The notes beneath the pieces were generated by a model. It worked only from the letters and a program-made list of their open reading frames with translations. It ran no database searches and had not been told where the DNA came from. A program made the position numbers and the translations under genes. A DNA stretch of 64,000 nucleotides from Microstegium vimineum (lineage: Eukaryota > Streptophyta > Magnoliopsida > Poales > Poaceae), in the NCBI GenBank assembly GCA_022036555.1, contig CM039120.1:23340227-23404226 (forward strand). Direction: 5' to 3'. Below, piece by piece: positions 56,856 to 64,000 of this stretch (positions are counted from its first letter, which is position 1; each line of letters opens with the position of its first letter).

Positions 56856-57975
56856 TGTTGACACAAAAAAGCATCAGATCTGTGAACACCTCGGGCTATT
56901 ACCCAAAGCTCGATGTCGAGGGCGTGCCAATCGATTTGACCAATCAATCGACAAGGATGATAACTAGAACAAACTGAACGAGACGACAGCGATGCGCCCG
57001 AACGTCAAGGCTCAGATTGATCAGGGGTAACTAGAGCAGAGCTAGACGAGGCAAACAGCGATACGCCCGGATTGCCAAAGCCTAGAGGTACTCCCACGCG
57101 GAACTAGCAAGGATTTGACCGAGATCAGGATGATGCAGCCCGTCGAAAGCTTGAAGAACTCGTTGATAGCTATAACTAATGCATAAAAAGGGTAAATTGC
57201 GATAAAAGTAAGATAAAAGTCGAATTGGTTTGTTTTTGAACTGGATTGATTTTTACATAGCCCTCGGGCACATATTTATACTCCCGCATGGAGAGTTGTA
57301 CAAAGACACGACACATATCCTTCCTAAAACAAACTCCTACTTTAAAGGAAACTGACTCGCACAGGAGCCGGATAACAATATTTATTTCCTAAACAAACAC
57401 ACCTATTTTAAAGGAAAATAAACGACCCATGCAAGAGTCGGACTCAAACTATTATAATAATACCGGTACAAGACACCAGTTTCCTTATACTTCTTTTCGA
57501 TGGAAACTTTCCATCGGCAGACCCTTTCAGTCCGCACCTTCCTTCTTTGGTCACTTGTAATCCTCCGCTGCCGCTAAGTGCTAAGTCACGCCCATCGGCA
57601 TCGGCAATACTTTCCCGATCGGCAATCAGCAGCATCTCTTCATCGGCAATCGGCAATGAGCCCTTATCGGCAATCGGCAACCATCTTCCATCGGCAATCG
57701 GCAACGAGCCCTTATTGGCAATCGGCAACCATCCTCCATCGGCAATCGGCAAGCCATCGGCAATGACTTTTCATCGGCAATCTGTTTCAGCAAGACTTCA
57801 CCAGTTAACTTGTCCGGCAAAGCTCATCAGCTTCCATCGGCAACGCACTTGGTCTTCCCGCAGCACTCTCCCATCGGCAACATCGGCTCCAAAATTCTCC
57901 CGATGCCGATGGAGAACGGCCACTGACCTGTTAAGCCTCGGCCCATTTGACACGTGTCGAAAAACGGTGTCAACA
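56856..57975 (-). repeat. 5' LTR of Tat-3, 1120 bp
   Basis: In element orientation TGTTGACACCG (57975) to TTTGTGTCAACA (56856). It carries the ATCGGCAATCGGCAA array at 57590-57785, slightly longer than in the other LTR. Confidence 0.88.
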
Positions 57976-57980
57976 CCTCC
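57976..57980. repeat. Target site duplication CCTCC of Tat-3 (right)
   Basis: Second copy of the CCTCC at 46965-46969. The Tat-2 antisense reading continues after it. Confidence 0.88.
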
Positions 57981-60804
57981 GCTTCGGCATCACGCTCGGC
58001 AGTCCGGTGCTCCACTTCAACCTGACGCGCCGCGCGCTCATCTGCCAGCGCCTGGTGGGCCGCCTCAGCATCGGCACGATCCACGTTCCACGCCTTCTCA
58101 ACTCGATCGACGACGACGGTGCTCTGCTGCGCTAGCATCTTGGCATCCACCACCCTCGATTTCGAAGCACCCAATAGCTCCTCCAACTCCAGCACACGAC
58201 GGCAAGCCACGGCGAGGTCCTCGGCCACGGCGGCCCCTCCGACGGACGTCCACGTCCCAGGAGCCCACCGGCCGTCCTCACGATGGATGAACTCTGACTT
58301 CTCGACGCTCGTCGACGTCAAGATCTACACAAAGGGAGAGGTCAAGAAATCGACAACAAGGAGCAAAAAACAAACACTTACAATCAAGCGGCCTCTCACA
58401 TTGCCATGATGCGAGAAGTCGTCAGAGAGCGACTCGACCGCCCGCTGGATGAGCCCCAAGCCTTGCGCGATAAGGAGGTCATGCTCCCGGTGCGAGTCCG
58501 CCACGCGATTCCAGTGGTGAAGCTCACGCCGGTCGTCCAGCACGAACACAGGGGTTCCCAAGTTCTCCTGGTCAACCCAGACAAGCCGGTCACCGTCCCT
58601 GAAGGAGCGATGATCTGGGCGGAGACGGCGCAGGGTCCCAGGACAGGCCTCTCCCTCAGCGTCAGCCACCTCGCCTAGCGAGGTCGCACTAGACTAGGAG
58701 AGAACGACCTTCGTGGCACACGCAGCCGTCACCTCCTCCTGTGTGAAGGACCGAGGAGCCGCCATGCCCCGGGCCGGCATGTTGGGAGGAAGGAGGCTGT
58801 CCAGGGGGCTGTCCTCGCTCGCCCCAGACACCGGTACCTCACCCTCTGATGCCATGGCCACGACGTCTGCGATGCCGTCCACCCTGTCAAGACCACCCTC
58901 AATGGTCTCGCCCGCCGTGATCACCACCGCAGCATCTTCCGTCGCCGCGGCCGGCGGAGCCTCCTCGACACCCATGGCCATGAAGCCACCTAGGGGGAGG
59001 GGGCGATGCGACAGCCGCGGGGCTGGCATCCCTGGGGTCGGCGGAGTCATGCCAGTGACGGCGGCGCCGCCCGGTGCCGGCTCGCTCCCAGTCATGGCGG
59101 AGCTCGCCAGACCAAGGAACGGGGCAGTGTCACTCTGCCCCTCGCCGGCGGACGTCCACCCCGACGCAGCTTCTTCCACCCCGTGTGCGCGGAGTTGCCA
59201 GCGATCCTTAAACGAACATCGCGCACCGGCAAACGTGAGCTAAAACTCTCTCCAACAAATAGAGTGAAGAAGGACAATGTTAACTACAGACTCACTGTAG
59301 GGAGAAGACGCGGGCGCGTTTCAGCCCCGAAGCTGACTCGCCACGGCCGGCGGCACCCGAGTTTCCACTCTGCCTGCCCCTCTCAGATGAGGTGGAATGG
59401 GGAGTGACCGATGCGTCACAGGCGACACTGCTCCCAGAACCCTCGGGGGCTAGGTGCTCTCCGAGCGTTCTCACTGGTGGCACCTCCACCATCGGCGCAT
59501 CCCCCATGGGGTAGCGCTAGGTCCCGGCCGCCAGCGGCATCGTCACCACCTCAGACCGAGGACGCATGTCCTCATCGTCATCATCATCATCGTCGCCACC
59601 TCCACTAAGGCCCTCACCGTCCTCGTCCGACTCGGTGGGGGATTCCTCCTCCGTTTCTCCAGCGCGACGCTGCCGGGCCCGCCTCTGGACCAACTCTGTG
59701 CGCCGCAGGGCCCTGTCGGCTTTCCTCCTCCTCTCGACGGCATCCGCCTGCTGCCGCACATTTCGCTCCCTGTTCGCCGCCCGCTGAGCCGGCGGAACGG
59801 GAAGAGGGGCGGCCACGTGACGTGTCGTCGAGCGCGGCCCCTACAAAGGGAAGACGGAGAAAATGCAAGGGTTGGAACCAGCGAGAAAAGGCGATGCGAA
59901 GGAGAAAATTGGCACCATGCGATCCTTGCTCACCAGAGGGACAAACGCTGGGTTCGGGCGCATCAGGGGACAATGGATGATGTCGTCAAGGGTGAATGTG
60001 TTCCCCAGTAGCCCCTCATGATGGCGACTATGCGGTCGAAGCTCAACTCTTCGAACGCCATTGCAGTCCCCTCGTGCAACGCCTCGAGAACCATATCATT
60101 CAGAGGCCGCACACACACCATGAGCGGTAGCACCCGGCGTTGGAGAAACTGAGCAAGGCCAAACTCCGGAGGTAGGGCTGAATCCTCTCGAGTTCGTGGG
60201 GGGTTCGCCCATGGTACCAGCCAGGGAGATCCTCCACGAAGCGCAGGCCCGTGAAAACTGGCAGCGGTGCCACAGGGTGGTTTCGAATGTAGAACCACTA
60301 TGAATGCCACCCCCGGTTGGACGAGGTTGCCCGCGCCGGCATACATGACCCCGAGATGGTGTGGCGAAGGATGATCGAGCACCCCCTGCACGCAGCCACC
60401 GACCTCACACCGCCGGAGTTGACGAGGTACACCATTGCTCTAAAAAAACTTCCACAACACGAAATCGGGCTCCACCCCCAACATCCCCTCAGACATGGCC
60501 GCTAAGGCCGCAAGGTGAAGGATGGAGTTGGGTTGAGGTTATGGAGCTCAATCCCGTAATGGTTAAGAATCCCGCGGAAGAAGCGAGTCGGCAGGGTCCC
60601 AAACCCACGCTCGTGGAACAGGGGGAAAGAGACCACATACCCCTCCGGTGGGACCGACGCGTTGGCACCAGTGGGGACGATCCACTCGCAGGCATTGTCG
60701 GTGGAAAGCTCGGGGCGCAACAACCCCGCGGCCACCAGCTCAAGTGCCCGCCCATACTCCGCCTCGCACCGAGCCCAGCTCCTCTCGGGATGTCCCCTTG
60801 CCAT
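57981..60804 (-). pseudogene. Tat-2 antisense gene, N-terminal and central parts (PF04195-like domain)
   Basis: The minus-strand ATG at 60804 (MARGHPERSWARCEAEYGRA) leads to PPEGYVVSFPLFHERGFGTL and RFFRGILNHYGIELHNLNPT, the same block as in the Tat-1 gene at 1-526. A frameshift near 60520 follows, then FHGPALRGGSPWLVPWANPP and LDDIIHCPLMRPNPAFVPL before a GTGAGC donor near 59936. The next parts are a basic/acidic stretch (QRAANRERNVRQQADAVERR; an Asp run near 59570), a low-complexity region (59179-58694), and a coiled coil (58321 downward, VLELEELLGASKSRVVDAKM) that is cut by Tat-3 at 57976. It is antisense to Tat-2. Frame breaks make this copy non-functional, and exon borders are partly guesses. 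Confidence 0.7.
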
Positions 60805-60941
60805 GTAGGATATGCCGGCAGGAACGGCTTGCGGCGCGGCAGGGGAGGAGGCTAAGTCGAGGACGCGACGGCACAAACCCTAAAGGCGAAGGGAGGCGAT
60901 GTGAGTAGGACAAGGAAGAGAGATGACGTGGCGGGCGGATA

Positions 60942-60947
60942 CTTATA
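60942..60947 (-). promoter_or_regulatory. TATA box of the Tat-2 antisense gene
   Basis: The minus strand reads TATAAG (plus CTTATA at 60942-60947), about 140 bp upstream of the ATG at 60804. This is the same spacing class as the other antisense genes in the window. Confidence 0.5.
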
Positions 60948-61339
60948 GGGACCCGGAAGTCGGAGCGGCGCCACTGGCTCTTCATGCCACGACCCCACGT
61001 CTCAAATCGCATTAAATGTGGCCGCTCGGCCACGTCGCTTCCACTGTTCGCGGGAATACCGAGAGCCGCACGCACCACGGCGGGTAACTGACACCACTCG
61101 CCTTTTTTCCTCGTTTCGATTTGCATCCCGTATATATCATCATTACAGGATCCACCCCGGGCCCACCACGCCGCGTGCAAAGATTTTTCACACGCGTCCC
61201 CAGCTAAGGCACACATCTCCTGAGCGCACTCGCCTCGGAAGAGCCTCCAACTCGTCCGAGCCCGACCAATACACGCGGAGGTCGGAGGGACGCACACGTG
61301 GCGCAAACGGCGGTGACGGCCCATGGGCCTAGGTAAGAC
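60948..61339. other. Upstream region of the antisense gene, joined directly to a truncated LTR
   Basis: No supported gene. GC-rich DNA with a phrase, CTCCAACTCGTCCGAGCCCG (about 61244), that recalls the LTR subrepeats. Near 61340 it changes abruptly into sequence equal to the middle of the 5' LTR, so the 3' untranslated region, the polypurine tract and the left part of the 3' LTR appear to be deleted. Confidence 0.5.
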
Positions 61340-61780
61340 AAAAAGGAAGGGGAACAGAAGCCAGGAGCGTCCCCCAAGTCAATAGCCTATACCGAGCCCA
61401 CGTCCACTCTCCCTCTCTCTACTGTACTCCTCCATCTCTCCCTATGTATAAAGGGGGAGAATGGATCTCCAACCACCGGGCTCGACTCTCTGAACTCATT
61501 CACACACACTCATACTCGCATCCACGTGAACTCTCACAACGAACCTTGAACCTCATACGCACGAGACCTGGGAACCCGCTTCCCTCTCTCACCAAAGGTT
61601 GTAGCCCCCCTCTACGAGCTCTCCGCGCTCGGTAACACGACTCAGCAGCAAACTGGACGTAGGGCGTTCGTGCCCGAACTAGTATAAACCTTGTGTTCTC
61701 TGGGCGTAACCATCCGATCTCCGATACACATAGAAATTTACTCGTTGGCCGTCTAGACGTTGCCATTTTAGACACCGACA
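61340..61780 (+). repeat. 3' LTR of Tat-2, truncated at its left end
   Basis: Closely similar to 42215-42655, with the TATAAAG box at 61447-61453 and the end GACACCGACA. The U3 part seen in the 5' LTR (start TGTTGGATACC and subrepeats) is missing. Confidence 0.8.
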
Positions 61781-61785
61781 GTGAT
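61781..61785. repeat. Target site duplication GTGAT (right) of Tat-2
   Basis: Matches 24153-24157 exactly. Confidence 0.85.
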
Positions 61786-62220
61786 GTTTGGGCGAGGATA
61801 CTCATAGATATCCCTGTCTAGCCGGATCTGTGGTAGTAGCTCGGAAAGTGACAATTCCATAGATACCTTTGGAACCCACAATCCCGTTAGAAGGACTGGT
61901 AGGGTTTATAGGCCACGTGGTAAGCATCCTCTGAGGTGTCTCTTATCCTAACGGTTCTCCCCAATAGAATACTAAGACATATCTTATATAGACTAGAACG
62001 AGAGTGCAGTCACGATCTTCTCTAATCGCTCATATCAAGATCACCTTGTTTGTAGCCTAAAGGTTAATAGCGTAGATCTATTTAGTCAGATGCACCCTTT
62101 CTCCCTGTGGATAAATAAATTACGATACTCTGGATAATCTCCCGGGTGAAGTGCTCACCGGTATCCGTACGCTTGCGGATTACTTCCAAGTAATTTCTCT
62201 GTTTGCTTTAACAAATATCA
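61786..62220 (+). repeat. 3' LTR of the Athila-like element, right part (435 bp)
   Basis: It continues the LTR broken at 24157. Its end region has ATTACGATACTCTGGATAAT, CCCGGGTGAAGTGCT and GGTATCCGTACGCTTGCGGA, a combination typical of the R/U5 end of grass Athila-type LTRs, and ends AACAAATATCA at 62220. No primer site follows, so it is the 3' LTR. The next five bases, ATAGT, would be its target duplication. Confidence 0.65.
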
Positions 62221-62604
62221 ATAGTTTGCATCGTGGTAGTGCGCTGTCAGCGACTGGGGCGTGGCTTCGACAGGCCTATGTGTTAGGACGACTCGCGCCA
62301 CTCCCTATCCTCGCGACCTTTCTCGGCTCTCTATGTGTCCTGCTTCTGGTGTGCATGAGACTTCAGCAGACTCGCCATGACAGGACAGGACATTGCCTCC
62401 TTTATCTTCCCTGACCACTTCATAAGTTGAGAGGTGGTGGTGGTGGGCCCTCCTGAACGCGAAGTGGCCCGTCCTTGCTGGCTTCGCTCCTTCCTTGGTA
62501 TATTTAAGGTGGAGCGGTGACTTGGTTGATATGCTCTACTTCACTTTCTCACTTCTTTCTCCCTGCTCAAGCCTCGTTTTGCTCAAGTCTCCGTCCGTTA
62601 AGTC
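62221..62604 (+). promoter_or_regulatory. Promoter and leader region of the right-end gene
   Basis: Non-coding. TATATTTAA at 62498-62506 lies 107 bp before the ATG at 62605, and a pyrimidine-rich leader (TCACTTTCTCACTTC) follows. Upstream, GGTGGTGGTGGTGGG lies near 62432. Confidence 0.5.
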
Positions 62605-63476
62605 ATGGACCACGGAAAGCGCCCCATGGAAGGCGGCTCTAACGAGGGGTGTGTGTCCGACCCCTGGGACCTTCGCCGCCGGATGATCAAAACAGGATGG
62701 TAGCTGTGTCATCCTTACCAGTTTTTCTTTCTTGTTTGGTTCGCGTACTTATCGAATCACGTCCATTGACCAGGACAATCTTGCTGGCTCACAATGCGTC
62801 CCTTCCACCCGACTTTGAGGTGTGGGCGGCGCTTCCTCATGTGCTCGCGTTGACTTATCCAATGCCTGGCACGGGTTCGGGAGCCGCCTTTCATTCGACC
62901 ATGAGCTCAGCGGTGCTGAGGCTTATGCCGGTGCTTGATTCACGTAGGTGCCATAGCGTGTTGGAGGAGGTGCTCAGTCGTCCAATGTTGAACCTTCGCC
63001 GAGTTCAGAATACAAAGCTTCTCTGGCGAACGCTCGAGGTTTTCCGCCAGCACCTGCTAGAGTCCGTGCAGGGAGGCTACCGTCTTCATGACCGGTTGGC
63101 CGAGGTCGATGGACGCGTCATGGGTAGATGGCGCTTCTTTTCTTTGGGTTTTGTCTCATTATGATCCGTTTGCTACGTAATTATATTGTTTCCTTCTCGC
63201 AGCGTTGGAGGAGGAGATGCGGGCCCTTCGTTCTGATGCGAACGTGTCCATGACGTCGTTGCTCATGCCGTCTTTCGTGAGGCCGGGGTCGCATTTGCCA
63301 TGGATGAGATCCATTCTAGGACGGATATGGTGGATGTCGCTGGATTCCTACATGGGCAGAGCGTTGATCAGTATGCCAACCTTATCGAACGGCTCTTTGG
63401 CGCAGCGGAGGCCGTTGTCGAGGTCGTGCCTGTGGAGGAAGTCCCGATGGAGCGGCCGAGGGCGGGGGCTCTGTGA
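62605..63476 (+). CDS. Three-exon gene of unknown function, about 240 aa, one frameshift
   Basis: The ATG at 62605 starts MDHGKRPMEGGSNEGC. Exons are 62605-62699, 62774-63123 and 63203-63476. Both introns are GT-AG and the split codons rejoin in frame (exon 2 reads TILLAHNASLPPDFEVWAAL). Exon 2 continues LRLMPVLDSRRCHSVLEEVL and RTLEVFRQHLLESVQGGYRL. Exon 3 begins ALEEEMRALRSDA, then needs a frame change near 63241 to read HDVVAHAVFREAGVAFAMDE and NLIERLFGAAEAVVEVVPVE before the TGA at 63474. I do not recognise the family. Gene style and TATA spacing resemble the antisense genes of Tat elements, so it may belong to an inverted Tat element beyond the window. A small decayed host gene is the alternative. 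Confidence 0.5.
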
Positions 63477-64000
63477 CTGTTTGTTAATTTCTCGTTAAGT
63501 TGGAGACACCGTGCCGGTTAGGGCGTTTTACTTCTCTTGTACGGACCGGGCCTGCTGAGCCCCCCTTTTAAGATTCTGTAAGCGTCATTTTAAAGTTATC
63601 GTTCTCGTTGGTCTTCTCATTTTTCATTTTGGTATTTTGATCATGCGTTGGGGTCGCCTTCCTGTGGCTTCCGTTTATCTTCCTCGCATTCCCCATGATT
63701 TGGGATGTGGAAGTGAGCGGCCTAGTGTCTTTCCTCGATGGACGAGACCGAGCGCTCGGCTAGTTGCAATCGGGTAGTTTAGGGGGGGCTCCCGGGTCCT
63801 CATCCGTGGAGGCTCGCATCGGCATAGTTCCATCGAGGACCGACCTCTGTTCTCTATAGTCGATACTTATAGTACCCGGATCCATTCGTTGGGAGCCGAG
63901 AGCCCGATGCCACCCCTCGAGGGGTCTACCACGTATTCTGTTATCTGTTGAAGCCTAAACATATCTACTAAGCATATTCGACGTGAAGACGTCTACGTTC
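63477..64000 (+). other. Trailer of the right-end gene, no further gene
   Basis: It starts with a plausible 3' untranslated region and then GC-mixed DNA with no coding signal. A GGGGGGGCTCCCGGG stretch near 63783 resembles the GC-rich LTR or untranslated DNA of Tat elements, but no LTR border is visible. Confidence 0.4.

Larger units (their letters stand above)
46970..57975 (-). mobile_element. Tat-3: non-autonomous gypsy element with gag and an antisense plant-mobile-domain gene, 11 kb
   Basis: Two LTRs of about 1.1 kb, the CCTCC target duplication, and primer and polypurine sites place the element on the minus strand (5' LTR 56856-57975). Its sense strand has only gag (56802 to about 53318). 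The place of pol is taken by a plus-strand (antisense) five-exon gene with a plant mobile domain (48504-52639). RT, RNase H and integrase motifs are absent. The words ATCGGCA and TGCCGAT are strikingly frequent along its whole length. Confidence 0.88.
24158..61780 (+). mobile_element. Tat-2: non-autonomous Tat-lineage gypsy element with antisense gene, carrying four nested insertions
   Basis: LTR ends TGTTGGATACC (24158) and GACACCGACA (61780) are flanked by the perfect duplication GTGAT. The plus strand has a 5' LTR (interrupted twice), a primer site, and gag with protease (42709-45679). RT, RNase H and integrase are absent. The minus strand has an antisense gene (60804 to 46275, interrupted by Tat-3). 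The 3' LTR is truncated at its left. Without nested elements the core is about 9 kb. It is inserted in the Athila-like 3' LTR. Confidence 0.85.
17139..62220 (+). mobile_element. Athila-like Ty3-gypsy element, 5' end missing, 3' LTR split by Tat-2
   Basis: The order is gag, pol (RT-RNase H-integrase), an extra ORF, a long 3' region and a 3' LTR, all on the plus strand. The 5' LTR and primer site are absent because the sequence changes at 17138/17139 into the Tekay/Del-like LTR, which probably inserted into the Athila leader. The 3' LTR is in two pieces (23417-24157 and 61786-62220). These become contiguous once Tat-2 and one copy of its GTGAT duplication are removed. Coding capacity is destroyed by stops, deletions and frameshifts. 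Confidence 0.75.

Overview
This 64 kb window is plant DNA, most likely from a grass. It holds GC-rich grass-style reading frames, a CACTA transposon with CACTACTACA ends, Tat, Athila and Tekay/Del-like Ty3-gypsy elements, SIRE-like and Tork-like Ty1-copia elements, and a miniature LTR element with an initiator-Met primer site. I find no ordinary host gene with confidence, and no rRNA, tRNA or CRISPR. It reads as heterochromatic, repeatedly invaded intergenic DNA. The species cannot be fixed from the sequence alone.

Layout. 1-2286 is the 3' end of a Tat-type gypsy element (Tat-1): an antisense gene (1-526), an array of polypurine-tract-like motifs and a 498 bp LTR. 2530-3275 is a SIRE-like copia relic, 3315-3966 an LTR-like segment, and 3967-6100 the 5' end (leader plus LTR) of an inverted copia element. 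6101-10923 is degenerate AT-rich DNA ending in a Tekay/Del-like polypurine tract. 10924-17138 is a very long LTR of that type. 17139-62220 is the remainder of an Athila-like element: broken gag and pol, an intact extra ORF, and a 3' LTR split in two.

That split LTR contains a four-level nest. Athila holds Tat-2 (24158-61780, TSD GTGAT). The 5' LTR of Tat-2 holds a CACTA transposon (24310-33785) and a very young copia element (34063-41805, TSD CTTCC). The antisense gene of Tat-2 holds Tat-3 (46970-57975, minus strand, TSD CCTCC). The antisense gene of Tat-3 holds a 600 bp miniature LTR element (51744-52343, TSD CCTCC). The right end (62605-63476) has a small three-exon gene of unknown function.

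The most interesting system is the set of antisense genes carried by the Tat elements. Each has its own TATA box 107-162 bp before its ATG. Tat-3 has no reverse transcriptase or integrase, yet carries a five-exon gene of about 1,060 codons with a plant mobile domain. That gene keeps frame across every intron and is broken only by one CAG-to-TAG change and the miniature insertion. Tat-2 likewise kept gag, protease and an antisense gene but lost the rest of pol. Most stop codons in the window are one C-to-T step from Gln or Arg codons, as expected from decay of methylated repeats.
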